DNA of 64,000 nucleotides from Cryptomeria japonica (GCF_030272615.1 NC_081412.1:687326583-687390582); one strand, 5' to 3'. Positions 13,521 through 25,805 are shown, counted from the first letter of the stretch. Translations and numbers: made by a program. Notes: a model not told the origin generated them from the sequence alone.

Positions 13521-14190
13521 CTATGAAAGTAAATGTAGTAGGTGATATGTTACAATATTCTTTAATTCTTTCTTTAGATAATATTACTGATTCTTGGGTG
13601 TTAGATTTGAGGGCTTCATTTCATGCCACACCCCATAAGAAATAACTCCTAGATTATGTTCAAGGTGACTTTAGAAAGGTTTATTTGGGTGATGATGAAC
13701 CATGCAAGATTGTTGGAAAGGGAAATATACATGTAAAATTAGCAAATGGAATCAATGGCTTCTGAAAGAGGTGAGACGTGTTCCTAGTTTGAGAAGAAAT
13801 TTAATATCAATAGGATAACTGGGAAGTGAAGGTTGCACAGTTACATTTAAAGACAATCAGTAATAATAGAAAAAAGGGGAAAAGGTAGTTGTATTTATGT
13901 ACAGGTAATTCTAATTATTCTATTTACTTAGCTTCCATAGGAATATATACAACTTTTTGGCATGATTAGCTTGGGTACATGAGTGAGAAGGGGATGAAGA
14001 TTCTCCATTCCAGAAATTTATTGCTCGGTTTGAAATAAGTTGATTTAGATTTTGGTGAAAATTGTGTTTACGGAAAACAAAAGAGAGTCAGATTTCTCAT
14101 GGTTGGGAAAGGAAATAACAGTGAAAAGTTAGAGCTTGTGTATTTAGATGTACGGGGACTGACTCAAGTATCATATCTTGGTGGTTTTAT
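13521..14190 (+). pseudogene. Copia protease and pre-integrase segment, decayed
   Basis: Starts directly at the edge of the Gypsy LTR, so the gag part and 5' LTR of this Copia element are missing. The frame around 13560-13640 reads DSWVLDLRASFHATP, where Copia proteases have DSGAS; the catalytic D survives but SG is changed to LR. A gag-pre-integrase region follows in pieces (KGMKILHSRNLLLGLK near 13990-14040, YGKQKRVRF near 14070). Stops are frequent. Confidence 0.75.
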
Positions 14191-14196
14191 TATTAT

Positions 14197-14778
14197 GTGA
14201 CTTTTATTGATGATACAACTAGAAAAAAATGGGTTTATTTCATTCCCAAAAAAATTGATGTATCTGATACTTTTAAGAAATGGAAAGATTTGGTTAAGAA
14301 TGAGACAAGAAATAAGTTGAAGTGTCTCAGATCAAATAATGGAGGTGAGTATTGTAGCAAAGAGTTTGATAGTTATTGTTCATACCATGGGATTTGTAGA
14401 CTGAAAATGGTTCTAGGAACAATGCAAGAAAATGGCATGTTTGAAAGGATGAATAGAACAATCATGGAGTGTGCAAGAAGTATGAGATTGCATGCAGGAT
14501 TGCCATTGCAGTTTTGGGCAGATGTGGATATTGTTGTTTACTTAATAAACAAAGGGTGTTCAAATTCATTAGATGGTGGTATTCTAAAGGATGCATGGAT
14601 AGGTAAAAAGATAAACTACTCATTTTTGAAATTTTTTGGTTGCGAAGCATTTGTCCATATTGACATAGAAAATAGAACAAATCTCGAGGCAAAATCCAAG
14701 AAGTGTACTTTTATTGGATACGGAGTTAATGATTTTGGTTATTGTTTATGTGACTATGAAAACACAAGATCATTATGA
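14197..14778 (+). pseudogene. Copia integrase core fragment
   Basis: A 193-residue open segment. It starts TFIDDTTRKKWVYFIPKK (usual YYVTFIDDYSRK..W.Y), then LRSNNGGEYCSKEF and ENGMFERMNRTIMECARSMR, then FGCEAFVHI and CTFIGYGVNDFGY. This is the order of the rve core and C-terminal part of Ty1/Copia integrases. The second catalytic residue, normally Asp in LR[ST]DNGGEY, is Asn here, so the enzyme would be dead even without the surrounding stops. The Glu in FERMNRT is kept. Confidence 0.88.
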
Positions 14779-15049
14779 GTAGAGAAATATTATTCAATGA
14801 GAAGGTCATGTATAAATATCAATTGCGGGGAAAGAAACAAGATAAGGAAAACACAAAATACATGGTGCTTGATGAGATACCAAAAAATATACTAAACCAT
14901 TGATGCCCAAAAATATTGAGCAACCATAACAAAAATAGGTACCTCAAACTCCTGCAAGAAGATCTACCAGGATAAGTAGACCCCCTGAATGATACTCTCC
15001 TTCATTATATTATGCATCATTGACTGATTCTAGTGAACTAAAAAGTTAT

Positions 15050-15840
15050 GTAGAAGCAATGTAGGTTGAAATAAAAAAGAAGTGGGAGCAAAGACTAAAA
15101 TGAGATGGACTCTTTGATACAAAACTAGACTTTGGACTTGATTGAATCACTTGAAGGTAAAAGAGCAGTGCCAAACAAATGGTTTTACAGGCTAAAGGAA
15201 GAACATGGAGGCAAGAAAAGACATAAGACCAAACTCATGGTAAAAGGTTTTGAATAGAAAAAAGGTATTGATTTTGCTGAATTATTTTTTCATGTTGTTA
15301 AGATGGCTTGAATTTGAACTATTCCAAGTCTTGTGGCTATAAAAGACTTGCATCTTGAACAATTAGATGTAAAAACAACTTTTTTCTGCACGGAGACCTG
15401 GATGAAGAGATTTATATGCAACAACCATAAGGATATGAGGTCAAAGGTAAGGAGGACTCGATGTGCAAATAAAAGAAGAGCTTGTATGGCCTAAACCAAG
15501 CACCTCGACAATGGTATTTGAAATGTAATAGTTTTATGGTTGAACAAGGTTACAACAAATGTCATTGTGACCATTGTGTTTATTTTAATAAATTGGATAA
15601 TGGTAGCTATATCATTTTGTTATTATATCTTGATGATGTGCTTGTTGTCAGATCTAATATGCATCTTATAAACGAGCTTAAGTAGATTTTAGCAAAGTCA
15701 TTTACTATGAAGGATTTGTGTGTAGCAAAACAAATCCTTGTTATGAGAATAACTAGAGACAAGAAAAATCACACATTAACATTGTCTCAAAGTGATTGCA
15801 TAGAAAAGGCATTGAAAAGATTTCAGACATAGGATGCAAA
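15050..15840 (+). pseudogene. Copia reverse transcriptase, decayed
   Basis: Many stops and shifts, but the order is clear: EIKKKWEQ near 15070, HGDLDEEIYMQQP near 15390-15425, KSLYGLNQAPRQWYLK near 15478-15525, and the catalytic box YLDDVLVV at 15626-15649 (usually YVDDMLI). The longest open piece is 15482-15685. Confidence 0.85.
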
Positions 15841-15939
15841 ACCAGTTTGTACACCTTTGCCCAATCATTTTAAATTAACTAAGGAGATGTGTCCCAAGAC
15901 ACAATAGGATATGGACTGCATGTCCAAGGTTCCATACTC

Positions 15940-16440
15940 TTCAACAACTGGTAGCTTGATGTATGCCATGGTGTATACAAGGCCATACATTGCACATGCA
16001 GTGGGAGTTGTGATCAAGTGTATGAACAATCCTATAAAAGAGCATTGAAATGCAATAAAGTGGATTCTCGAGTATTTGAGAGGTACTGCTAATTAGTCTT
16101 TATGTTTTGGAGGTTCTAATTCCATTCTCAAAGGATATGTTGACTCATATCTAGCAGGAGATATTGATATTAAGAGGAGCATAATAGGGTATGTGTTTAC
16201 TATAGGTGGAACAACAATTAGTTGGATTTCATGGTTGCAAAAGGTTGTTGCACCCCACCACCGAGGCAGAGTGTGTTATAGCTATCGAGGCTAGTAAGGA
16301 GATGATTTGGTTACAAAGAATTCTAAAGGAATTGGGCAAGCAATAGGAGAATAGTAGGTTGTATAGTGATAGTTAGAGTACCTTTCATCTTGCAAAGAGC
16401 TCAACCCTTCACTCTAAGACAAAACACATACAACTCTGAT
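15940..16440 (+). pseudogene. Copia RNase H, decayed
   Basis: The frame near 16135-16250 reads GYVDSYLAGDIDIKRSIIGY then FTIGGTTISWISWLQKVVA. This corresponds to the Copia RNase H pattern SD.DWAGD...RRST.GY.F.....ISW.SKLQ..VA. The C-terminal part (AEYVA, then the NQS and RTKHI-like region) is only traceable in fragments to about 16440. It is followed by the usual polypurine and LTR arrangement. Confidence 0.8.
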
Positions 16441-16676
16441 ACCATTTTGTATGCTCAATTGTATAGGATAGACAATTGAAGCTAGAGAAGATGCACATAC
16501 AAGAATATTTCAAATATGCTGACCAAGGCAATCACTTGAGAGAAATTGATTTCTTTCTCAGTTTTCATTGGCCTTCAAGCTTGATAATAGTGGAAATGAG
16601 AGACACATCAATTAGTCTAGGTGAATCAATCCAATGGGAGCTATAGGTACAAGGGTGTTTATCTAGGTTTAGTCTC

Positions 16677-16728
16677 CAAGTGGGAGATTGTTTGGTGTGG
16701 AGCCTGATCAGTCTCAAGTGGGAGATTG
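16677..16728 (+). repeat. Duplicated Copia polypurine tract
   Basis: CAAGTGGGAGATTG occurs at 16677-16690 and again at 16715-16728, a 38-bp tandem duplication. This is the classic polypurine tract and LTR start of plant Copia elements, present twice, so the LTR start may be the first or second copy. Confidence 0.75.
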
Positions 16729-17316
16729 TTAGTATGTGGTGACTAATCATGTTGCTAGGCTTATTTATGGTGACTTTTTTTAGCTGTGTTTTCCTTTATA
16801 TTAGTTAGTGTTGATATGTGAATGCATAGGGTTGCAAGGTGGGGTACCCCATTTTGGGCTCCACAAATTATTTTATTTATGATTTATCATTGTAAATCTT
16901 GACAGCTTATCATTAGGCCATAGATCTAATGGTGGATGTTTTGTGTGCTTTTGTCTGCCTTGGAAGACAACCCTATTTTATGAGGGTATTGTAAATCCTA
17001 ACTATTTATCATTAGGTCATAGATCTAACAGTGAATATTTTGTGCACTTTTCTTTGCCCTAGAAGGCAACCCTATTTTATAAGGGTATTGTATTACACTG
17101 GATATCATATTGTGATTTTCTCTTTGCTAGATAATAAAAAGGAAGTGGACAATTGTTTCTTTGGTGGATGTAGCTCGCATTGGGTGAATCACATTAAATC
17201 TGTGTTATTGTGATTTGTTGTTTTTCCTCTCTTATTCTGTATTAGATTTAATATTGTTTATTGCTCCAATCTACCTTAAAACCCTAATGGGAAGAGGATA
17301 AATTTTCATTTCTACA
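16727..17316 (+). mobile_element. Copia 3' LTR
   Basis: Begins TGTTAGTATG directly after the polypurine tract and most likely ends at TTTCTACA (17316). Inside is a 99-bp tandem duplication, 16891-16989 and 16990-17088, each starting TGTAAATC and containing CATAGATCTAA and GGCAACCCTATTTTAT-type words. No 5' LTR is in the window for comparison, so the right border is a best guess. Confidence 0.6.
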
Positions 17317-18200
17317 TAGGTACATTCTTTATATTTATCCATCTTGGAGCAAAACAAAATAGAATCTCATTTTGTGAGACATATGGAGACCATGAAATGC
17401 CCTTGAATATGGATTTACCCACATTCTAGAACCCTTTATTGCGTGCTTTTTAAGAATGATCACAAAAAGCCCTTGTTGAATCATATGACAAATCGAGACA
17501 TAAATTCCCAATTTTTTTCCTCAAACAATATTAATCCAACTATCAAAATAATTTCTAGCAAGGAGAGAATTGCTATTTGGACAAGCAAAGAATGTTGTCA
17601 CATTCTTGAATACGTTTCCCTCTTTTTTTTTAAAGAAAAAATCATTTCTTCATTGGGATCAAGCCTTAAAACCATAGGAAACAGAGGATTCTTATATCCT
17701 TCAGTTTGGACGTTGTTGCCTCCTCTTTGACCTTCAATGAGCCCAACATCATTTCCTTTGATTCTCACATTAAAAGTTGTTGTTTCTAGTATATTATTTG
17801 GTTCTTCTTCTTGTGGTGCTTAAAGTTTTTCTCCCCCTTAACACTTTCATCTTGATCCCTTTGTTCTAGGCTCTTGGGATTAGTGGCCTTGTTTCCTTCA
17901 CTTGCAAGCCCACTCTTCATACAATTTACTCAATAAATCAATACATTTTTGCGAACTTTTAGTCACCTAGGGTAATAGGGTATAAGGGGTATCCAATCAA
18001 CAATTCAAAAAATAATAAAAATAAAAGTAAAGCACAAAGAAAACACAATTGATGACACAAAATCATGAAATCACACGAATCCCAAGGTAAATGTAGGTAC
18101 TTACAACGAAGGTTGTCTCCAAAAATCCTCAAGAACAATGATGGTTTCTTGCAGTTGCAGAGCTAACCTCACACCCTCATTCTCATCTTGTTAAATATTC
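17317..18200. other. Intergenic, nothing recognised
   Basis: AT-rich with no coding pattern I recognise. The open frame at 17443-17730 has no domain, no biased composition and no neighbouring splice signals that stand out, so it is not called as a gene. Confidence 0.5.
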
Positions 18201-18206
18201 AACTCA

Positions 18207-18305
18207 TATGTGTGTGTGCGTGTAACATACATATACATACATATGTATGCATGTATGTACATGTATATGCACGCACACACGTGCACGCACACACACACGC
18301 ACAAC
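18207..18305. repeat. Alternating purine-pyrimidine microsatellite
   Basis: Consists of GTGTGTGCGTGT, then repeated ACATACATATGTATG words, then CACGCACACACGTGCACGCA and ACACACACGC. It is almost pure alternating purine-pyrimidine over about 100 bp, with internal inverted symmetry. Confidence 0.9.
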
Positions 18306-18711
18306 AAATAAAAGAAAAGGGATGAAAAACAAGAAGAGTTTAACAAACCAAGACTGTTAACCTATTACTCAAAATAAGAGAAAGTAGAGGTATATGAATT
18401 TCTTTATATGTATACATATATTCAAAGAGGACTCTTAACCTACAATTGTAATGAAGAACAAACTAGAACCAATACATGATGTGTAACATTTGCGAATTGC
18501 ATTCACATACATAGTGAACACATATACACACACAATAAATTAGGAACATTGACATTGCACATACAAACAAAAAATGTTTGCAAATTAAGATGTCAAGAAG
18601 ATCTACATCTGACTTGGAAATTGTAGTATGGTAGAATTTGGGTAACTATGAAATGGAATAAACTAAGAATATGCGTAAACATATATATACAAATAGATAT
18701 CTACTTACACA

Positions 18712-18882
18712 TTCAATAAAGCAATGTTCAATATTTGTGCACAATGCAATGGACATAAGGGGAAGGGATGTGGAATTAATGCCATTGCAAGGAAGAGTGT
18801 AGGATGATGACGAACGATAAATGACTTCAATTTGGATTAAGGTATGACAAGGTGGTGAAATGCCAAGAGGCCACAAAGTTCA
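18712..18882. repeat. Dispersed repeat, copy 1 (pairs with 20592-20766)
   Basis: A direct repeat of about 170 bp with the copy at 20592-20766. Shared words include ATTCAATAAA, GAAGGGA, TTAATGCCA, AAGGAAG.GTGTAG and GATGAC, and the pair ends at GAATGCCACGTGGCAACAAAG versus AAATGCCAAGAGGCCACAAAG. Old, with many differences; no coding content. Confidence 0.75.
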
Positions 18883-19199
18883 CTTATAGAAATCAAGATA
18901 GATAACAATTTATAAAAAAATATAATAGAAATGAAGACAAATAACAACTTAGGCTATAATAGTATACCAAATTAGGCTATAAGTAATAGTTCTTTCAGAG
19001 ACAAAATTGGATAAGTATGACACACAAATATATTACATATTAGTAAAATTAAGAGACAAATTAGGCCAAGTATGCCACCAAACAAACCATTGTAATTACT
19101 GTCAATAATATTCATAATAGTCTTATGAGGGGCTTGAAAATTTGAATGCTATGTATGACATAGATATATAACACATATGCCAGAAAAAGTAAAAGACAA

Positions 19200-19648
19200 T
19201 TTAGGTCAAAAAAATCACCAAACAAACCATCAAAATACTTGCAAATGAGACTATGAGACCGAGCAAAAAATTTAGTTGACATAATTTAGGTAATGATGAG
19301 ATTGAAGTCTCTACTAAATTGTCAAGTTAGGCTTTCGACTAACTTCAAATGAAGGAACCCTAACAAAATCACCAAAAAATACATCATAATACTTGTGAAT
19401 GAAATGACGAGATTGAACAAAAAATTTAATTGACATTATTTGGGTAATGATGAGACTGAAGTCACTACAAAATTGTCAACTTATGCTTTTGACTATCTTC
19501 AAACGAAGAAACCCTATTAAAGGTGACAAATTTTTATAACCCTTCTTTTTTTTGGTGATTATGTAAACCCTTACAACCATAACATAAATTTTTATAACCC
19601 TTCTTTTTTTTTGGTGATGCTGTAAACCTTTACAACCATAACATAAAA
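19200..19648. repeat. Short tandem duplications
   Basis: Two layers. Two units of about 160 bp (19210-19369 and 19370-19530), each with GAGCAAAAAATTTA or GAACAAAAAATTTA followed by TGATGAGA.TGAAGTC. Then a 58-bp unit present twice (19531-19588 and 19589-19647), starting TTTTTATAACCCTTC. A short three-unit repeat with AACTTTATAGAACAA follows near 20020-20085. The rest of 18310-20880 holds nothing I recognise. Confidence 0.7.
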
Positions 19649-20591
19649 AACCCATTTCATTTTTACAACACTCTAGAAACTAGAATATATTAACCAAAGA
19701 ATGGTAAAACATATTAACCAAATAACATATTAACAATGATTTTTAATGGAAAAATTCATTACAAACACACCAAAAAAATGACAAAATATTGATTTGATGC
19801 TTGAATACAAAATTTCATTATTAACAGTGTTATCATCAGAAAAAAAACACTTCTATATTCGCAATAAATTTTTTTTACACATTACATTATACAATTACAA
19901 AATACCAATGATGCTTGAACAAAAGATTGCATTTCCCTTAAGAAATCCGTGTGTTTATGCACATAGATTTTAGTGTTCATAAACACCCAATGGAGAAGTT
20001 AAGCTCCCATGATAACCACACCAACAACTTTATAGAACAAACACCCACAACTTTATAGAACAAGTACCCATAACTTTACAAAACATCATAGTTATAGATT
20101 AAAGGGAACAAATTACAAATTTTAAAACAATAAAACAAAATAAAAATGGATAATAGTTTGCCTTAGTGAGGAATTAATCCTCACTTGGGTCAAAGACATG
20201 CACTCGAAATAACCCATTTGCATGTGTGGGGTGGTTGTTGAATCCTAGGGTCCATACCTGCAAGTGGAAGTACAATGGAAGTAAATGTGGGTATGAAGAC
20301 ATGGTAGGTGATAAATGCAGAGCAAAACACAAAGCAAACAACTACAATGAGAACATTACCTGCACATGTCATTGTCAAAGAACTAGGGCATAACCATTGT
20401 TGAAGAACCAGTGCATAGCCATTGCCAAAGTGGAAGGGAGACTAGTGTTCAAAGTGAGCATGTTTTGGGTAAACACCTTAACTTGCAGAGACCTTGACAT
20501 GAACACATTCTGGTGCATAATGTGTCAAAGACTTGAGAAGACGTGAGAATGAAACGAATGAAAGTATGGTTAATTGGCAAGGAGGCAAGAG

Positions 20592-20766
20592 CATTCAATA
20601 AAATTGTGCTCGAGATTTGCACACAATGAGGTGGAAGTAAGGAGAAGGGACACAAAGTTAATGCCACTATAAGGAAGGGTGTAGTGTGATGACAGTCAAT
20701 AAATGATTGCAAGTTGGATTTAAGGGTGACCATGCGATGGAATGCCACGTGGCAACAAAGTCTATT
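20592..20766. repeat. Dispersed repeat, copy 2 (pairs with 18712-18882)
   Basis: Second copy of the repeat at 18712-18882. It contains a G-box-like CCACGTGG at 20746-20753 that the first copy lacks. Confidence 0.75.
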
Positions 20767-20899
20767 TTGGACAATGCGCCACACATGTTTTGGGATTGAA
20801 CCTGTGCACGTAACAATCACTACACTGAAATGACAGATTGTTGACATCTTAGACGAATCATCATACATGCGACAAATAAACTTAAAATTATTATTATTT

Positions 20900-21287
20900 A
20901 TTTCAAATTAAAAAATAGATCATCTATGTGTTTTAAAAATAAATTCAATAGATGATCCACGTGGCATCCTACGTGAACATCCAAAGATAGGGTGTGCACG
21001 GATAAGCTCCCCTCCCCTACCTGGTCTAACGGAAAAGAACCGGTGGTTTTTTAAATTAAGGGTGCCCCGAACGGACAGAGACATGAGCAGGTTCACCAAA
21101 AATTCCCCGACAAATTGCGTGATTTTTTTTTTCCGTAGGTCGTGACATGCAAACATAAAAACTCAATACAAAATCGTGATATATTGGTACACAATATCGT
21201 CGAGTGAGATCATGTTCTGCTGTGTCTTCGAGGCCTGCATTTCTGCTAAGCTCAAAACTTGCAAACCCTAATTAAGCATCCGGTCAC
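20900..21287 (+). promoter_or_regulatory. Candidate promoter and 5' leader of the host exon
   Basis: Upstream of the exon the base composition shifts to higher GC. CCACGTGG (G-box, 20957-20964) is followed by CTACGTGAAC. AAACCCTAA, a telo-box as found in leaders and promoters of growth- and translation-related plant genes, is at 21263-21271, 17 bp before the ATG. No clear TATA box is placed at a sensible distance, so the transcription start is not assigned. Confidence 0.45.
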
Positions 21288-21510
21288 ATGGAAGATCATA
21301 AGGAAAACTTGTTTGCCGGGCTACCTCCTCCTTCATCGCTCGCCGAAGCGCCTCAGCCCTCCGCAAAGCAGAATGCCGCGAATTTCAAGACAGAGGTTAA
21401 GCCCCTGGTTCCACCTAAGCCAACGGAAGTCCCCAAGGGCGCGCTTAAGCGGCCAGATAAGAGGTCCGCAACACAGGTCGAAGATAACAAAGAAGTTGGG
21501 GATAAGGAAG
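21288..21510 (+). CDS. First coding exon of an unidentified host gene
   Basis: The ATG at 21288 opens 74 codons (MEDHKENLFAGLPPPSSLAE at the start) and the reading ends in GATAAGGAAG|GTAAGG, a strong splice donor at 21511. The stretch is clearly GC-richer than its surroundings, has no stop, and is hydrophilic, rich in Pro, Lys and Ala (KPLVPPKPTEVP, GALKRPD). That fits a disordered N-terminus of a nuclear or RNA-related protein, but I do not recognise the family. The exon ends in phase 1. A telo-box lies just upstream. No TE motif is present. The overlapping frame starting at 21259 is Arg-rich and less protein-like. It could also be a pseudogene fragment, since no clear set of downstream exons is found. 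Confidence 0.6.
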
Positions 21511-21795
21511 GTAAGGGCTTGGTGTAAAACCATATTTTAATCAATAGTTTTCTTTTTTAACTTCAATTTTTTTCCGTTTTGGCAGCATCTTGATAGCCTT
21601 TGATAAAAAAAAAATGTCCATGTAATAAGCCTCTTATAAATTGGTTTTAGATCAGTTATGATCTGTAATCTTGATATTCTAAAGATTATATATCAGGTAG
21701 TGTTATCTGAAATTTGATACATTAATAATATAACATAGTTGTATGATTCGAAGTGCTGATCTAAAATACCTTATTATAAATTTTTTATCATAAAG

Positions 21796-21925
21796 GTTTT
21801 ACTATTTCAATGGATAGGAAAAGATTAGAAACCTACTTCCTCGATGATAAGTCCAATATTATGTTACACCAAGTTTCTGAGATGGGATGTGTTTATAGGA
21901 CGGTAGAAGATGGGATGTCTTTTTC
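21796..21925 (+). CDS. Possible second exon of the same gene
   Basis: After an intron of 285 bp (GTAAGG ... CATAAAG) the sequence from 21796 stays open in the phase left by the first exon, reading FTISMDRKRLETYFLDDKSN and onward to about GMSFSGMKIKKK. The phase match and plausible residue mix are the only support. The acceptor is weakly pyrimidine-rich and the donor end is not fixed (a GTAGAA at about 21902 is one choice). The open frame ends at a stop at 22041-22043. Treat as a guess. Confidence 0.3.
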
Positions 21926-22263
21926 AGGGATGAAAATTAAAAAAAAGGGAAAATTTAAAAATTATTTGAAATTTCAATTACATAAGGCATTCATCATATA
22001 CATTATAAAGTTATATTTTGAAACATTAGAGTTGAATGGCTAATTCACATGATTTGACATATAAATTAACAAGCTTCAATGTATAATTATTTCAACTTAA
22101 GTTTTCATTATCAAAATGCATATACATATACAACAAAATGAAAAAAAGCTGAGAGTCTATAAGTACAAAATGACAAAGTGTGGACAATCTAAGACCTATT
22201 GCTGCTATGCTTATTTCACTTCCTCCCTAAATCAAAGTCAGACTTTAAATTTGATTCACTTTC

Positions 22264-23027
22264 TTATTTAGGGCCGCTTCATCTAATTGAACACTCACTA
22301 ATCCCTCTTGTGCTTCCTCCTTATTAATCCATGTGGTGTATTTGGGATCAATATCTCGCCATAAAGTTGGAGTTTATTGATATTCAGGAGTTTGTTGATC
22401 TCAAAGTTGCAATGCACTCTGTATGACCATTGACTTCTTAGCTCGTTGAGAGGTAAGCTTGTTCCTTTTGATAGAGTAGTTGTATGTGGTTTGATTCCAT
22501 TATATAATAGAGGAACTGCCAACTTGTGAAAGGAAGTGAATGGTGAGTATTGTCAACTTTGGTGGATTTTTGCCGTTTCATGTCCAATATTTGATAGGGT
22601 TGGTTTGAGCTAATGTAGCTTTATCTACCTTTACCTTTGGTTATTTAGGGCCGCTTCATCTAATTGAACACTTACTAATCCCTCTTGTGCTTCCTCCTTA
22701 TTAATCCATGTGGTGTATTTGGGATCAATATCCCACCATAAAGTTGGAGTTTATTGATATTCAGGAGTTTGTTGATCTCAAAGTTGCAATGCACTATGTA
22801 TGACCACCGACTTCTTAGCTCGTTGAGAGGTAAGCTTGTTCCTTTTGATAGTGTGGATAAGTTGTATGTGGATTGATTCCTCTATATAATAGAGTACTTG
22901 TCAACTTGTGAAAGGAAGTGAATGGTGAGTATCATCAACTTTGGTGGAATTTTGCCGTTCCATGTCCAATATTTGATAGGGTTGGTTAGAGCTAATGTAG
23001 CTTTATCTACCTTTACCTTTGGTTATT
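22264..23027. repeat. 377-bp tandem duplication
   Basis: Two adjacent units, 22264-22640 and 22641-about 23027, begin TTATTTAGGGCCGCTTCATC and end in ACCTTTACCTTTGGTTATT. They are nearly identical (differences such as CTCGCC/CCCACC and a few short indels), so the duplication is young compared with its neighbours. No coding content is recognised. Confidence 0.92.
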
Positions 23028-23099
23028 GAATGTTGGATCACATAGATTAGAAAAGGTGATCCATGTGTGCAAAGTAAAGTTGAATCCTCATATGTATAC

Positions 23100-24061
23100 A
23101 TCTCTTAAAGGGCCTTAATTAGTCCTTATTTCACCTTTGTATCGTTGAAAGGAAGCACTCTGCTACGCATACCATTTGGGTTTTAGATCAAAGATTGGCA
23201 ATGAAGCAAGGTGTTCATATTGTTCCACCATTGCATCATAATGAGCTTGATATGCTGTTCATACAATCTTAACCTAGAATCCTTGTTATAAATTAGTAAA
23301 ATTACTTATTTCATTTGGCAATCATGTTGTCAAACGTCTCATGAATCTCTTCAAGACTAGGAGAGTTCGTATTAGCATATCTAAATGACATCTACAATAG
23401 GTGAGATGAAGGAGCAAACATATTTGTAAACAAAAATTTCAAAAAGGAATAAGATTATAAGATTCAAATGACAATGAGTGAATGCTAATACAAAATGAAT
23501 AAGATTTCAAGTTACAAACATGAATTAATTAATAATTTAATAAAAATAAGAATTCCCTTATCTCACTATGGAGCACCAATTGTTGTCAAGGATTGTTTGT
23601 TTCACAACTTGCCCCTTTATCGTGTTTGCATCAAACCATCTACCCAGGTTGGATTAACAATTATCAATTGTAGAGCCTATTGCACCTCAAGCATCCTTTT
23701 TAACAAAGTCAAATAATTGGCATATCTAATCTCCATAGGTTTGAGTAATTCATTCCTTGAAAAAGTCTTGAAGAGAGTGAGGTATGATGGTTGCTTATGA
23801 ACATTGAATATCTCTAGCTTTTGCCACCACTTTCTTCACCCAATTTATCATCTTTATGTCTTTCAATGCATTGTTCAGTGCACAAACAGAACATGGGATC
23901 CAAAGGATGTGCTTGTAAGCTATAATGCCCCAACATTTACGCCAAAACATTAGTGATAAAACATGAATGGACAAATTTTTTGCATTCCAATTGTGAAAAA
24001 CACGTCGTAACCTCTCACTCGTACACATGATGTTGTCAAAATTGAACAACATTGCAACCAA
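23100..24061 (-). pseudogene. Decayed hAT-type transposase fragment
   Basis: On the minus strand, 24061-23795 reads a stretch with LWIPCSVCALNNALKDIKMI and NWVKKVVAKA. This resembles the DUF659-type hAT transposase pattern WTPC..H.LNL.LKDI......W........A. The His of the usual CxxH is replaced by Ala. Further pieces with stops continue left to about 23100 (for example LMQTR near 23640). The assignment rests on this one motif. Confidence 0.5.
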
Positions 24062-25805
24062 AGTGCAAGCGACACCAATTCACACCAACATAGAATACCA
24101 CATGCCAAATAATAACATAGACTTTGTGGAATGACATCAACATGATGAGGAATGGAGGAAATAGAGCTTCCTCACAACTGATTTTAGAATGCTCAAATCT
24201 CATCATTGACACAAGGACAAGAATGGACTAGACTAAACACCATACTAAAGTTCCTCCCATTGCATATATATGCTAGCACAAAATAATCAAGGAATGGATT
24301 CATAATGTCCAAACAACCTCTCAACACCATAATTGGTTGGTCATAAAGGAGATGTAACATCTCATTTAAGTCTCCCTAGAGATTGACCAGGCACACCTTG
24401 AGACACAAACACAACACAAAAACAATCACAACAAACCAAGGACAAAGGATAATACCAAACTAAGAAGATAGGCATTTGGAGTAGACCTTCCCTCTAATAT
24501 TTTTTTGAAAAGGTTAGGAAGTGCTCATTGTCTCCAAATTGCCTTGTTTGGACCAAATAGCCTTTGTTGCTAGTTATGTATCACCCATATTGCTAGTCAA
24601 ATTATCCTTGTGCTATACAAGTGATTTGAGATAGGGAGTAGGGCCTAGAGAGGTGGCTAGCTTCTTGGAACACCCAAAAAGGCTCTTAGGCAACATGAAA
24701 GACCCTCAACAAGCCTAACAACAAAACTAACCCCCAACACAAGATATAAAACTCAAATGACAAGAAAGGAGGTCATAAGACTTGAGACAAGTAAGGTCTA
24801 GTCCATTGCCAGCCTAAGGAAATCTACACTAAACAAGGTGTAACTTTTCGATTTAAGAGTTGTTATGAAACGGTCAAAGCCATTCATTTCCAATGATTTT
24901 AAGCTACCACATGCCATTCATGAAACTCACAAGATGCCAACATTCCTTTTCACCAATAAGCAACTATTTAAATGCAAGCATTTATTTGTACCAAATGTGA
25001 CAATGATACATGCAATCATATGTAACTTCCAAAGTTTAGAAAGGAGAGCATAAGCATATTAATATTGATTTTCACATAATCATACACATCTAACATAAGT
25101 TATGACATGCTTAATCCATCGTGTTCATGACAATATCAAATTAGGCCTATTCACAAACATAACATCTCATTCCAAATTAATATTTTATTTCAACTTAAAT
25201 CCCAATTTTTACATGGTTACAAAGAAGATTTCATATCCCAAACATGGATGGATTGCATTCCAATTCAAAGATGAGGCACATATAAAATTACCACTTTTTC
25301 ATGCCTTAACAAAAGTTCAATAACCATATATTAAAACTTTCTCAAATATGATAAATCAAGATACAACAATTGAGGAGAAATGAAATTCTTGCATGCTCTC
25401 CAAGACAATGCCTCTTCAATCCCGTTTTGCATCCCAATGGGATCAACACCACCCAACCATGTAGTACCCCAAGGCCCTGCCTTTTGTACTCAGATACAAA
25501 CACATGATTGCAAGCATAAACATGTCACACAAGTTGACTTCACACACAACATACAAGAATGCTTCTCAACACACAATCGGAACCAAACAATTGGATTAAT
25601 ACAAGAAAAAATAAGAGTACAGATGAGAGAAGTGTCATCCTACTTTGCATTCCATAGCACGAGAAGGGAAAATGAAACATTACATGCACCCAAGTAAGTA
25701 CTCACATCAAGGGGTACTTTTCCAGAAGCATCACACATCAATCCCTCAAGGATCTTGATTGATCAAAGTTCATTTTACATCTTATTTAACCATTGTAAAT
25801 TAAGA
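24062..25805. other. Intergenic, nothing recognised
   Basis: AT-rich non-coding sequence. The short open frames at 24865-25697 have no domain pattern and low complexity; none is called. Confidence 0.5.

Noticed and set aside
21259-21540. Alternative frame across the host exon (93 codons, Arg-rich)
   Set aside because: Its composition is that of an out-of-frame reading of a Pro/Lys-rich exon, and it does not use the strong splice donor.
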